Shown: piece by piece, positions 40,401 through 54,754 of the stretch
Numbering within the stretch: position 1 is the first letter of the stretch
Layout of the letters: every line of letters begins with the position of its first letter
NCBI GenBank assembly: GCA_043228905.1
Contig: JBHGNT010000010.1
Coordinates: 496,001 to 560,000 of the forward strand
Length of the DNA: 64,000 bases
Source: Azolla caroliniana
Taxonomy: Eukaryota > Polypodiophyta
Direction: 5' to 3'
The notes under the pieces: generated by a model
Databases searched by the model: none
Told to the model about the DNA's origin: nothing
Seen by the model: the letters and a program-made list of their open reading frames with translations, nothing else
Program-made: the position numbers and the translations under genes

Positions 40401-43300
40401 CACATTTTAATTTACTCACGCGCTCCTCTCAACTCCCTCTTCAAATTTGGTAATTTCTTCAAGTCTCTTGACCTGAATTTCAAAATTTCTATTTCTTAAC
40501 TCCACATTATAGGTAGCGTTGTTATCTTCGAATCGCATGTTTGAACACAAAAATCCGATATCACACGAGCCAGGTATGAACATTTTAATTTACTCACGCG
40601 CTCTTCTCAACTCCCTCCTCAAATTTGATAATTTCTTCATGTCTCTCGACCTGAGTTGCAAAACCTGGATTTTTTAATTCTATATCTTAGGTAGCGTTGT
40701 TAGCTTCGAATCGCATGTTTGAACACAAAAATCCGATATTACACGAGCCAGGTATGAAAATTTTAAATTAGTCACGCGCTCTTCTCAACTCCCTCCTCGA
40801 ATTTGGTAATTTCTTCATGTCTCGTGACCTGAGTTTCACAATCATGATTGTTTAATTCTATATCATAGCTAGTGTTGTTAGCTTCAATTCGCATGTTTTA
40901 ACACAAAAATCAGGGATCACACGAGCCAGGTATGAACATTTGAATTTAGTCACGCGCTCTTCTAAACTCCCTCCTCAAATTTGGTAATTTCTTCATGTCT
41001 CTCGACCTGAGTTTTATAATCTTGATTTTTTAATTCCATATCATAGGTAGCGTTGTTAACTTCGATTCGCATCTTTGAACACAAAAATCTGGTATCACAC
41101 GAGCCAGGTATGAATATTTTAAATTAGTCACGCGCTCTTCTCAACTCCCTCCTCGAATTTGGTAATTTCTTCATGTCTCGTGACCTGAGTTTCAAAATCA
41201 TGATTTTTTAATTCTATATCATAGCTAGTGTTGTTAATGTCAATTCGCATGTTTTAATACAAAAATCAGGGATCACACGAGCCAGGTATGAACATTTGAA
41301 TTTAGTCACACGCTCTTCTAAACTCCTTCCTCAAATTTGGTAATTTCTTCATGTCTCTCGACCTGAGTTTTAAAATCTTGATTTTTTAATTCCATATTAT
41401 AGGTAGCTTTGTTACCTTCGATTCGCATCTTTGAACACTAAAATCCGATATCACACGAGCCAGGTATGAACATTGTAATTTAGTCACGCGCTCTTCTCAA
41501 CTCCCTCCTCAAATTTGGTAATTTCTGCATGTTTCTCGACCTGAGTTTCAAAATCTCAATTTTTTAAGTCGAGATTATAGGTAGCCTTGTTACCTTCAAT
41601 TCGCATCTTTGAACACTAAAATCCGATATGACACGGGCCAGGTATGAACATTTTAATTTACTCACGGGCTCTTCTTCATGTCTGTCGACCTGAGTTTAAA
41701 AATCTTGATTTTTTTATTCTATATCATAGCTAGTGTTGTTAGCTTCGATTCGCATCTTTGAACACAAAAATCCGGGATCACACGAGCCAGGTATGAACAT
41801 TTTAATTTACTCACGGGCTCTTCTCAACTCCCTCTTCTAACTTGCCAATTTCTTCATGTCTCTCGACCTGAGTTTCAAAATCTCGATTTTTTTATTCTAT
41901 ATCATATCTAGTGTTGTTAGCTTCGATTCGCATCTTTGAACACTAAAATCCCATATCACACGGGCCAGGTATGAACATTTTAATTTACTCACGGGCTCTT
42001 CTCAACTCCCTCTTCTAACTTGCCAATTTCTTCATGTCTCTCGACCTGAGTTTCAAAATCTCGATTTGTTAATTCCATATCATAGGTAGCATTGTTAGCT
42101 TCGAATCGCATGTTTGAACAGAAAAATCCGATATCACATGGGCCAGGAATGAACATTTTAATTTACTCATGGGCTCTTCTAAAATCCCTGTTCTAACTTG
42201 CCAATTTCTTCATGTCCCTCGACATGAGTTTCAAAATCTTGATTTTTTTATTCTATATCATAGCTAGTGTTTTTAGCTTCGATTCGCATCTTTGAACACA
42301 AAAATCCGGGATCACACGAGCAAGGCATGAACATTTTAATTTACTCACGGGCTCTTCTCAACTCCCTCTTCTAACTTACCAATTTCTTCATGTGTCTCGA
42401 CCTGAGTTTCAAAATCTTGATTTTTTAATTCTATATCATAGCTAGTGTTTTTAGCTTCGATTCGCATCTTTGAACACAAAAATCTGGGATCACACGAGCC
42501 AGGTATGAACATTTTAATTTACTCACGGGATCTTCTCAACTCCCTCTTCTAACTTGCCAATTTCTTCATGTCTCTCGAACTGAGTTTCAAAATCTCGATT
42601 TTTTTATTCTATATCATAGCTAATGTTGTTAGCATCGAATCGCATCTTTCAACACAAAAATCCAATATCACACGAGCCAGGTTTGAACATTTTAATTTAC
42701 TCACGCGCTCTTCTCAACTCCCTCTTCAAATTTGGTAATTTCTTCAAGTCTCTTGACCTGAATTTCAAAATTTCTATTTCTTAACTCCACATTATAGGTA
42801 GCGTTGTTAGCTTCGAATCGCATGTTTGAACACAAAAATCCGATATCACACGAGCCAGGTATGAACATTTTAATTTACTCACGCGCTCTTCTCAACTCCC
42901 TCCTCAAATTTGATAATTTCTTCATGTCTGTCGACCTGAGTTGCAAAACCTGGATTTTTTAATTCTATATCTTAGGTAGCGTTGTTAGCTTCGAATCGCA
43001 TGTTTGAACACAAAAATCTGATATTACACGAGCCAGGTATGAAAATTTTAAATTAGTCACGCGCTCTTCTCAACTCCCTCCTCGAATTTGGTAATTTCTT
43101 CATGTCTCGTGACCTGAGTTTCAAAATCATGATTTTTTAATTCTACATCATAGCTAGTGTTGTTAGCTTCAATTCGCATGTTTTAACACAAAAATCAGGG
43201 ATCACACGAGCCAGGTATGAACATTTGAATTTAGTCACGCGCTCTTCTAAACTCCCTCCTCAAATTTGGTAATTTCTTCATGTCTCTCGACCTGAGTTTT
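37461..43300. repeat. 33-monomer HOR B, copy 3 (5840 bp)
   Basis: The lag of 5840 bp continues. It shares gttttataatc (41013) and aatttagtcacg (38814) with copy 4. Private changes include ggtagcattg near 37493, gggctctcctc near 39888 and catgattgttt near 40845. By eye, differences between copies number only about a dozen per 5.8 kb. Confidence 0.95.
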
Positions 43301-46300
43301 AAAATCTTGATTTTTTCATTCCATATCTTAGGTAGCGTTGTTAGCTTCGATTCGCATGTTTGAACACAGAAATCCGGGATCACACGAGCTAGGTATGAAC
43401 ATTTTAATTTACTCACGCGCTCTTCTCAACTCCCTCCTCAATTTTGGTAATTTCTTCATGTCTCTCGACCTGAGTTTCAAAATCTTGATTTTTTAATTCT
43501 ATATCATAGCTAGCATTGTTAACTTCGATTCGCAGCTTTGAACACAAAAATCCGGGATCACACGAGCCAGGTATGAACATTTTAATTTACTCACGCGCTC
43601 TTCTCAACTCCCTCTTCTAACTTGCCAATTTCTTCATGTCTCTTGACCTGAGTTTCAAAATCTCGATTTTTTAATTCCATATTATATGTAGCGTTGTTAG
43701 CTTCGATTCGCATCTTTGAACACTAAAATCCGAGATCACATGGGCCAGGTATGAACATTTTAATATACTCACGGGCTCTTCTCAACTCCCTGCTCAAATT
43801 TGGTAATTTCTTCATGTCTCTTGACGTGAGTTTCAAAATCTAGATTTTTTAATTCCATATCATAGGTAGCGTTGTTAGTTTCGATTCCCATGTTTGAACA
43901 CAAAAATCCGATATTACACGAGCCAGGTATGAACATTTTAATTTACTCACGCGCTCTTCTCAACTCCCTCCTCAAATTTGATAATTTCTTCATGTCTCTC
44001 GACCTGAGTTGCAAAACCTGGATTTTTTAATTCTATATCTTAGGTAGCGTTGTTAGCTTCGAATCGCATGTTTGAACACAAAAATCCGGGATCACACGAG
44101 CCTGGTATGAACATTTTAATTTACTCACGCGCTCTTCTCAACTCCCTCTTCAAATTTGGTAATTTCTTTATGTCTCTCGACCTGAGTTTCAAAATCTCGA
44201 TTTTTTAATTCCATATTATAGGTAGCGTTGTTAGCTTCGATTCGCATCTTTGAACACAAAAATCCGATATCACACGAGCCAGGTATGAACATTTTAATTT
44301 AGTCACGCGCTCTTCTCAACTCCCTCCTCGAATTTGGTAATTTCTTCATGTCTCTCGACCTGAGTTTCAAAATCTTGAATTTTTATTCCATATCATAGGT
44401 AGTGTTGTTAGCTTCGAATCGCATGTTTGAACACAAAAATCCGGGATCACACGAGCCAGGTATGAACATTTTAATTTACTCACGCGCTCTTCTCAACTCC
44501 CTCTTCAAATTTGGTAATTTCTTTATGTCTCTCGACCTGAGTTTCAAAATCTCGATTTTTTAATTCCATATTATAGGTAGCGTTGTTAGCTTCGATTCGC
44601 ATCTTTGAACACAAAAATCCGATATCACACGAGCCAGGTATGAACATTTTAATTTAGTCACGCGCTCTTCTCAACTCCCTCCTCGAATTTGGTAATTTCT
44701 TCATGTCTCTCGACCTGAGTTTCAAAATCTTGAATTTTTATTCCATATCATAGGTAGTGTTGTTAGCTTTGAATCACATGTTTGAACACAAAAATTCGAT
44801 ATCACACGAGCCAGGTATGAACATTTTAATTGACTCACGCACTCTTCTCAACTCCCTCTTCTAACTTGCCAATTTCTTCATGTCTCTCGACCTGAGTTTC
44901 AAAATCTCGATTTTTTAATTCCATATTATATGTAGAGTTTTTTGCTTCGATTCGCATCTTTGAACACTAAAATCCGATATCACATGGGCCAGGTATGAAA
45001 ATTTTAATTTACTCACCGGCTCTTCTCAAGTCCCTCCTCAAATTTGGTAATTTCATGTCTCTAGACATGAGTTTCAAAATCTGGATTTTTTGATTCTATA
45101 TCATAGCTAGTGTTGTTAGCTTCGATTTGCATGTTTTAACACAAAAATCCGGGATCACACGAGCCAGGTATGAACATTTTAATTTACTCACGAGCTCTTC
45201 TCAACTCCCTCTTCAAATTTGGTAATTTCTTCATATCTCTCGACCTGAGTTTCAAAATTTCGGTTTTTTAATTCCATATCATAGGTAGCGTTGTTATCTT
45301 CGAATGACATGTGTGAACACAAAAATCCGGGATCACACGAACCATGTATGAACATTTTAATTTACTCACGCGCTCTTCTCAACTCCCTCCTCAAATTTGG
45401 TAATTTCTGCAGGTCTCTCGACCTGAGTTTCAAAATCTTGATTTTTTAATTCCATATCATAGGCAGCTTTGTTAGCTTCGATTCGCATGTTTGAACACAG
45501 AAATCCGGGATCACACGAGCCAGGTATGAACATTTTAATTTAGTCACGCGCTCTTCTCAACTCCCTCCTCGAATTTGGTAATTTCTTCATGTCTCGAGAC
45601 CTGAGTTTCAAAATCATGACCTTTTAATTCCATATCATAGCTAGTGTTGTTAGCTTCGATTCGCATCTTTGAACACTAAAATCCGAGATCACATGGGCCA
45701 GGAATGAAAATTTTAATGTACTCACGGGCTCTTCTCAACTCCCTCTTCAAATTTGGTAATTTCTTCATGTCTCTTGACGTGAGTTTCAAAATCTCGATTT
45801 TTTAATTCCAAATCATAGGTAGCATTTTTAGTTTCGATTCCCATGTTTGAACACAAAAATCCGATATTACACGAGACAGGTATGAACATTTTAATTTACT
45901 CACGCGCTCTTCTCAACTCCCTCCTCAAATTTGATAATTTCTTCATGTCTCTCGACCTGAGTTTCAAAATCTGGATTTTTTAATTCTATATCTTAGGTAG
46001 TGTTGTTAGCTTCGAATCGCATGTTTGAACACAAAAATCCGAGATCACACGAGCCAGGTATGAACATTTTAATTTACTCTCGCGCTCTTCTCAACTCCCT
46101 CTTCAAATTTGGTAATTTCTTTATGTCTCTCGACCTGAGTTTCAAAATCTCGATTTTTTAATTCCATATAATAGATAGCGTTGTCAGTTTCGAATCCCAT
46201 GTTTGAACACAGAAATCCGATATCACAAAAGCCAGGTATGCACATTTTAATTTACTCACGCGCTCCTCTCAACTCCCTCTTCAAATTTGGTAATTTCTTC

Positions 46301-49140
46301 AAGTCTCTTGACCTGAATTTCAAAATTTCTATTTCTTAACTCCACATTATAGGTAGCGTTGTTATCTTCGAATCGCATGTTTGAACACAAAAATCCGATA
46401 TCACACGAGCCAGGTATGAACATTTTAATTTACTCACGCGCTCTTCTCAACTCCCTCCTCAAATTTGATAATTTCTTCATGTCTCTCGACCTGAGTTGCA
46501 AAACCTGGATTTTTTAATTCTATATCTTAGGTAGCGTTGTTAGCTTCGAATCGCATGTTTGAACACAAAAATCCGATATTACACGAGCCAGGTATGAAAA
46601 TTTTAAATTAGTCACGCGCTCTTCTCAACTCCCTCCTCGAATTTGGTAATTTCTTCATGTCTCGTGACCTGAGTTTCACAATCATGATTTTTTAATTCTA
46701 TATCATAGCTAGTGTTGTTAGCTTCAATTCGCATGTTTTAACACAAAAATCAGGGATCACACGAGCCAGGTATGAACATTTGAATTTAGTCACGCGCTCT
46801 TCTAAACTCCCTCCTCAAATTTGGTAATTTCTTCATGTCTCTCGACCTGAGTTTTATAATCTTGATTTTTTAATTCCATATCATAGGTAGCGTTGTTAAC
46901 TTCGATTCGCATCTTTGAACACAAAAATCTGGTATCACACGAGCCAGGTATGAATATTTTAAATTAGTCACGCGCTCTTCTCAACTCCCTCCTCGAATTT
47001 GGTAATTTCTTCATGTCTCGTGACCTGAGTTTCAAAATCATGATTTTTTAATTCTATATCATAGCTAGTGTTGTTAATGTCAATTCGCATGTTTTAATAC
47101 AAAAATCAGGGATCACACGAGCCAGGTATGAACATTTGAATTTAGTCACACGCTCTTCTAAACTCCTTCCTCAAATTTGGTAATTTCTTCATGTCTCTCG
47201 ACCTGAGTTTTAAAATCTTGATTTTTTAATTCCATATTATAGGTAGCTTTGTTACCTTCGATTCGCATCTTTGAACACTAAAATCCGATATCACACGAGC
47301 CAGGTATGAACATTGTAATTTAGTCACGCGCTCTTCTCAACTCCCTCCTCAAATTTGGTAATTTCTGCATGTTTCTCGACCTGAGTTTCAAAATCTCAAT
47401 TTTTTAAGTCGAGATTATAGGTAGCCTTGTTACCTTCAATTCGCATCTTTGAACACTAAAATCCGATATGACACGGGCCAGGTATGAACATTTTAATTTA
47501 CTCACGGGCTCTTCTTCATGTCTGTCGACCTGAGTTTAAAAATCTTGATTTTTTTATTCTATATCATAGCTAGTGTTGTTAGCTTCGATTCGCATCTTTG
47601 AACACAAAAATCCGGGATCACACGAGCCAGGTATGAACATTTTAATTTACTCACGGGCTCTTCTCAACTCCCTCTTCTAACTTGCCAATTTCTTCATGTC
47701 TCTCGACCTGAGTTTCAAAATCTCGATTTTTTTATTCTATATCATATCTAGTGTTGTTAGCTTCGATTCGCATCTTTGAACACTAAAATCCCATATCACA
47801 CGGGCCAGGTATGAACATTTTAATTTACTCACGGGCTCTTCTCAACTCCCTCTTCTAACTTGCCAATTTCTTCATGTCTCTCGACCTGAGTTTCAAAATC
47901 TCGATTTGTTAATTCCATATCATAGGTAGCATTGTTAGCTTCGAATCGCATGTTTGAACAGAAAAATCCGATATCACATGGGCCAGGAATGAACATTTTA
48001 ATTTACTCATGGGCTCTTCTAAAATCCCTGTTCTAACTTGCCAATTTCTTCATGTCCCTCGACATGAGTTTCAAAATCTTGATTTTTTTATTCTATATCA
48101 TAGCTAGTGTTTTTAGCTTCGATTCGCATCTTTGAACACAAAAATCCGGGATCACACGAGCAAGGCATGAACATTTTAATTTACTCACGGGCTCTTCTCA
48201 ACTCCCTCTTCTAACTTACCAATTTCTTCATGTGTCTCGACCTGAGTTTCAAAATCTTGATTTTTTAATTCTATATCATAGCTAGTGTTTTTAGCTTCGA
48301 TTCGCATCTTTGAACACAAAAATCTGGGATCACACGAGCCAGGTATGAACATTTTAATTTACTCACGGGATCTTCTCAACTCCCTCTTCTAACTTGCCAA
48401 TTTCTTCATGTCTCTCGAACTGAGTTTCAAAATCTCGATTTTTTTATTCTATATCATAGCTAATGTTGTTAGCATCGAATCGCATCTTTCAACACAAAAA
48501 TCCAATATCACACGAGCCAGGTTTGAACATTTTAATTTACTCACGCGCTCTTCTCAACTCCCTCTTCAAATTTGGTAATTTCTTCAAGTCTCTTGACCTG
48601 AATTTCAAAATTTCTATTTCTTAACTCCACATTATAGGTAGCGTTGTTATCTTCGAATCGCATGTTTGAACACAAAAATCCGATATCACACGAGCCAGGT
48701 ATGAACATTTTAATTTACTCACGCGCTCTTCTCAACTCCCTCCTCAAATTTGATAATTTCTTCATGTCTGTCGACCTGAGTTGCAAAACCTGGATTTTTT
48801 AATTCTATATCTTAGGTAGCGTTGTTAGCTTCGAATCGCATGTTTGAACACAAAAATCTGATATTACACGAGCCAGGTATGAAAATTTTAAATTAGTCAC
48901 GCGCTCTTCTCAACTCCCTCCTCGAATTTGGTAATTTCTTCATGTCTCGTGACCTGAGTTTCAAAATCATGATTTTTTAATTCTACATCATAGCTAGTGT
49001 TGTTAGCTTCAATTCGCATGTTTTAACACAAAAATCAGGGATCACACGAGCCAGGTATGAACATTTGAATTTAGTCACGCGCTCTTCTAAACTCCCTCCT
49101 CAAATTTGGTAATTTCTTCATGTCTCTCGACCTGAGTTTT
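43301..49140. repeat. 33-monomer HOR B, copy 4 (5840 bp)
   Basis: This is the last complete copy. Private changes include gagcctggtatg at about 44099 and gttatcttcg in the taactccacattatagg monomer near 48647. Otherwise it follows copy 3. Confidence 0.95.
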
Positions 49141-49571
49141 AAAATCTTGATTTTTTCATTCCATATCTTAGGTAGCGTTGTTAGCTTCGATTCGCATGTT
49201 TGAACACAGAAATCCGGGATCACACGAGCTAGGTATGAACATTTTAATTTACTCACGCGCTCTTCTCAACTCCCTCCTCAATTTTGGTAATTTCTTCATG
49301 TCTCTCGACCTGAGTTTCAAAATCTTGATTTTTTAATTCTATATCATAGCTAGCATTGTTAACTTCGATTCGCAGCTTTGAACACAAAAATCCGGGATCA
49401 CACGAGCCAGGTATGAACATTTTAATTTACTCACGCGCTCTTCTCAACTCCCTCTTCTAACTTGCCAATTTCTTCATGTCTCTTGACCTGAGTTTCAAAA
49501 TCTCGATTTTTTAATTCCATATTATATGTAGCGTTGTTAGCTTCGATTCGCATCTTTGAACACTAAAATCC
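49141..49571. repeat. 33-monomer HOR B, partial copy 5
   Basis: The 5840-bp periodicity continues for about 430 bp, then ends within a monomer. At 49571 the expected gagatcacatggg is replaced by gatatcacatggg, and the following sequence belongs 1244 bp further along the HOR. Confidence 0.9.
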
Positions 49572-51839
49572 GATATCACATGGGCCAGGTATGAAAATTT
49601 TAATTTACTCACCGGCTCTTCTCAAGTCCCTCCTCAAATTTGGTAATTTCATGTCTCTAGACATGAGTTTCAAAATCTGGATTTTTTGATTCTATATCAT
49701 AGCTAGTGTTGTTAGCTTCGATTTGCATGTTTTAACACAAAAATCCGGGATCACACAAGCCAGGTATGAACATTTTAATTTACTCACGAGCTCTTCTCAA
49801 CTCCCTCTTCAAATTTGGTAATTTCTTCATATCTCTCGACCTGAGTTTCAAAATTTCGGTTTTTTAATTCCATATCATAGGTAGCGTTGTTATCTTCGAA
49901 TGACATGTGTGAACACAAAAATCCGGGATCACACGAACCATGTATGAACATTTTAATTTACTCACGCGCTCTTCTCAACTCCCTCCTCAAATTTGGTAAT
50001 TTCTGCAGGTCTCTCGACCTGAGTTTCAAAATCTTGATTTTTTAATTCCATATCATAGGCAGCTTTGTTAGCTTCGATTCGCATGTTTGAACACAGAAAT
50101 CCGGGATCACACGAGCCAGGTATGAACATTTTAATTTAGTCACGCGCTCTTCTCAACTCCCTCCTCGAATTTGGTAATTTCTTCATGTCTCGAGACCTGA
50201 GTTTCAAAATCATGACCTTTTAATTCCATATCATAGCTAGTGTTGTTAGCTTCGATTCGCATCTTTGAACACTAAAATCCGAGATCACATGGGCCAGGAA
50301 TGAAAATTTTAATGTACTCACGGGCTCTTCTCAACTCCCTCCTCAAATTTGATAATTTCTTCATGTCTCTCGACCTGAGTTTCAAAATCTTGATTTTTTC
50401 ATTCCATATCTTAGGTAGCGTTGTTAGCTTCGATTCGCATGTTTGAACACAGAAATCCGGGATCACACGAGCTAGGTATGAACATTTTAATTTACTCACG
50501 CGCTCTTCTCAACTCCCTCCTCAATTTTGGTAATTTCTTCATGTCTCTCGACCTGAGTTTCAAAATCTTGATTTTTTAATTCTATATCATAGCTAGCATT
50601 GTTAACTTTGATTCGCAGCTTTGAACACAAAAATCCGGGATTACACGAGCCAGGTATGAACATTTTAATTTACTCACGCGCTCTTCTCAACTCCCTCTTC
50701 TAACTTGCCAATTTCTTCATGTCTCTTGACCTGAGTTTCAAAATCTCGATTTTTTAATTCCATATTATATGTAGCGTTGTTAGCTTCGATTCGCATCTTT
50801 GAACACTAAAATCCGAGATCACATGGGCCAGGTATGAACATTTTAATATACTCACGGGCTCTTCTCAACTCCCTGCTCAAATTTGGTAATTTCTTCATGT
50901 CTCTTGACGTGAGTTTCAAAATCTAGATTTTTTAATTCCATATCATAGGTAGCGTTGTTAGTTTCGATTCCCATGTTTGAACACAAAAATCCGATATTAC
51001 ACGAGCCAGGTATGAACATTTTAATTTACTCACGCGCTCTTCTCAACTCCCTCCTCAAATTTGATAATTTCTTCATGTCTCTCGACCTGAGTTGCAAAAG
51101 CTGGATTTTTTAATTCTATATCTTAGGTAGCGTTGTTAGCTTCGAATCGCATGTTTGAACACAAAAATCCGGGATCACACGAGCCAGGTATGAACATTTT
51201 AATTTACTCACGCGCTCTTCTCAACTCCCTCTTCAAATTTGGTAATTTCTTTATGTCTCTCGACCTGAGTTTCAAAATCTCGATTTTTTAATTCCATATT
51301 ATAGGTAGCGTTGTTAGCTTCGATTCGCATCTTTGAACACAAAAATCCGATATCACACGAGCCAGGTATGAACATTTTAATTTAGTCACGCGCTCTTCTC
51401 AACTCCCTCCTCGAATTTGGTAATTTCTTCATGTCTCTCGACCTGAGTTTCAAAATCTTGAATTTTTATTCCATATCATAGGTAGTGTTGTTAGCTTTGA
51501 ATCACATGTTTGAACACAAAAATTCGATATCACACGAGCCAGGTATGAACATTTTAATTGACTCACGCACTCTTCTCAACTCCCTCTTCTAACTTGCCAA
51601 TTTCTTCATGTCTCTCGACCTGAGTTTCAAAATCTCGATTTTTTAATTCCATATTATATGTAGAGTTTTTAGCTTCGATTCGCATCTTTGAACACTAAAA
51701 TCCGATATCACATGGGCCAGGTATGAAAATTTTAATTTACTCACCGGCTCTTCTCAAGTCCCTCCTCAAATTTGGTAATTTCATGTCTCTAGACATGAGT
51801 TTCAAAATCTGGATTTTTTGATTCTATATCATAGCTAGT
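49572..51839. repeat. Rearranged HOR B segments
   Basis: From 49561 the sequence aligns with 44965 onward instead of 43721, a 1244-bp deletion (7 x 178 - 2). It follows that path to about 50335, then switches to a block (50272-51475) that matches 25669-26872 at a lag of 24603 bp, including the same unusual join gggctcttctcaactccctc to ctcaaatttgataatt. After about 51490 the lag drops to 24248 because the 355-bp dimer is single here. Near 51845 it changes again into HOR C. Confidence 0.88.
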
Positions 51840-52134
51840 GTTGTTAGCTTCGAATCGCATGTTTGAACACAAAAATCTGATATTACACGAGCCAGGTATG
51901 AAAATTTTAAATTAGTCACGCGCTCTTCTCAACTCCCTCCTCGAATTTGGTAATTTCTTCATGTCTCGTGACCTGAGTTTCAAAATCATGATTTTTTAAT
52001 TCTATATCATAGCTAGTGTTGTTAGCTTCAATTCGCATGTTTTAACACAAAAATCAGGGATCACACGAGCCAGGTATGAACATTTGAATTTAGTCACGCG
52101 CTCTTCTAAACTCCCTCCTCAAATTTGGTAATTT

Positions 52135-52490
52135 CTTCATGTCTCTCGACCTGAGTTTTAAAATCTTGATTTTTTAATTCCATATCATAGGTAGCGTTGT
52201 TAACTTCGATTCGCATCTTTGAACACAAAACTCTGGTATCACACGAGCCAGTTATGAATATTTTAAATTAGTCACGCGCTCTTCTCAACTCCCTCCTCGA
52301 ATTTGGTAATTTCTTCATGTCTCTCGACCTGAGTTTTAAAATCTTGATTTTTTAATTCCATATCATAGGTAGCGTTGTTAACTTCGATTCGCATCTTTGA
52401 ACACAAAACTCTGGTATCACACGAGCCAGTTATGAATATTTTAAATTAGTCACGCGCTCTTCTCAACTCCCTCCTCGAATTTGGTAATTT
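52135..52490. repeat. Identical adjacent monomers (2 x 178 bp)
   Basis: Monomers 52135-52312 and 52313-52490 appear identical by eye, both with acaaaactctgg and cagttatgaat. HOR B carries this monomer once (copy 1 near 29402). The pair is present in both HOR C copies, with one private change (cacaggagcc near 56401). It is a recent single-monomer tandem duplication that preceded duplication of HOR C. Confidence 0.85.
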
Positions 52491-54754
52491 CTTCATGTCT
52501 CGTGACCTGAGTTTCAAAATCATGATTTTTTAATTCTATATCATAGCTAGTGTTGTTAGCGTCAGTTCGCATGTTTTAATACAAAAATCAGGGATCACAC
52601 GAGCCAGGTATGAACATTTGAATTTAGTCACACGCTCTTCTAAACTCCTTCCTCAAATTTGGTAATTTCTTCATGTCTCTCGACCTGAGTTTTAAAATCT
52701 TGATTTTTTAATTCCATATTATAGGTAGCTTTGTTACCTTCGATTCGCATCTTTGAACACTAAAATCCGATATCACACGAGCCAGGTATGAACATTGTAA
52801 TTTAGTCACGCGCTCTTCTCAACTCCCTCCTCAAATTTGGTAATTTCTGCATGTTTCTCGACCTGAGTTTCAAAATCTCAATTTTTTAAGTCGAGATTAT
52901 AGGTAGCCTTGTTACCTTCAATTCGCATCTTTGAACACTAAAATCCGATATGACACGGGCCAGGTATGAACATTTTAATTTACTCACGGGCTCTTCTTCA
53001 TGTCTGTCGACCTGAGTTTAAAAATCTTGATTTTTTTATTCTATATCATAGCTAGTGTTGTTAGCTTCGATTCACATCTTTGAACACAAAAATCCGGGAT
53101 CACACGAGCCAGGTATGAACATTTTAATTTACTCACGGGCTCTTCTCAACTCCCTCTTCTAACTTGCCAATTTCTTCATGTCTCTCGACCTGAGTTTCAA
53201 AATCTCGATTTTTTTATTCTATATCATATCTAGTGTTGTTAGCTTCGATTCGCATCTTTGAACACTAAAATCCGATATCACACGGGCCAGGTATGAACAT
53301 TTTAATTTACTCACGGGCTCTTCTCAACTCCCTCTTCTAACTTGCCAATTTCTTCATGTCTCTCGACCTGAGTTTCAAAATCTCGATTTGTTAATTCCAT
53401 ATCATAGGTAGCATTGTTAGCTTCGAATCGCATGTTTGAACAGAAAAATCCGATATCACATGGGCCAGGAATGAACATTTTAATTTACTCATGGGCTCTT
53501 CTAAAATCCCTGTTCTAACTTGCCAATTTCTTCATGTCCCTCGACATGAGTTTCAAAATGTTGATTTTTTTATTCTATATCATAGCTAGTGTTTTTAGCT
53601 TCGATTCGCATCTTTGAACACAAAAATCCGGGATCACACGAGCAAGGCATGAACATTTTAATTTACTCACGGGCTCTTCTCAACTCCCTCTTCTAACTTA
53701 CCAATTTCTTCATGTGTCTCGACCTGAGTTTCAAAATCTTGATTTTTTAATTCTATATCATAGCTAGTGTTTTTAGCTTCGATTCGCATCTTTGAACACA
53801 AAAATCTGGGATCACACGAGCCAGGTATGAACATTTTAATTTACTCACGGGATCTTCTCAACTCCCTCTTCTGACTTGCCAATTTCTTCATGTCTCTCGA
53901 ACTGAGTTTCAAAATCTCGATTTTTTTATTCTATATCATAGCTAATGTTGTTAGCTTCGAGTCGCATCTTTGAACACAAAAATCCAATATCACACGAGCC
54001 AGGTTTGAACATTTTAATTTACTCACGCGCTCTTCTCAACTCCCTCTTCAAATTTGGTAATTTCTTCCTGTCTCTCGACCTGAGTTTTAATATCTCGATT
54101 TCTTAATTCCATATTATAGGTAGCGTTGTTAGCTTCGATTCGCATCTTTGAACACGAAAATCTGATATCACACGAGCCAGGTATGAACATTTTAATTTAC
54201 TCACGGGCTCTTCTCAACTCCCTCCTCAAATTTGGTAATTTCTGCATGTTTCTCGACCTGAGTTTCAAAATCTCAATTTTTTAATTCTATATCATAGCTA
54301 GTGTTGTTAGCTTCAATTCGCATGTTTTAACACAAAAATCAGGGATCACACGAGCCAGGTATGAACATTTTAATTTACTCACGCGCTCTTCTCAACTCCC
54401 TCTTCAAATTTGGCAATTTCTTCATGTCTCTCGACCTGAGTTTCAAAATTTCTATTTCTTAATTCCATATTATAGGTAGCGTTGTTAGCTTTGAATCGCA
54501 TCTTTGAACACAAAAATCCAATATCACACGAGCCAGGTATGAACATTTTAATTTACTCACGCGCTCTTCTCAACTCCCTCTTCAAATTTGGTAATTTCTT
54601 CATGTCTCTCGACCTGAGTTTCAAAATTTCGATATTTTAATTCCATATTATAGGTAGCGTTGTTAGCTTCGATTTGCATCTTTGAACACGAAAATCCGAT
54701 ATCACACGACCCAGGTATGAACATTTTAATTTACTCACGCGCTCTTCTCAACTC

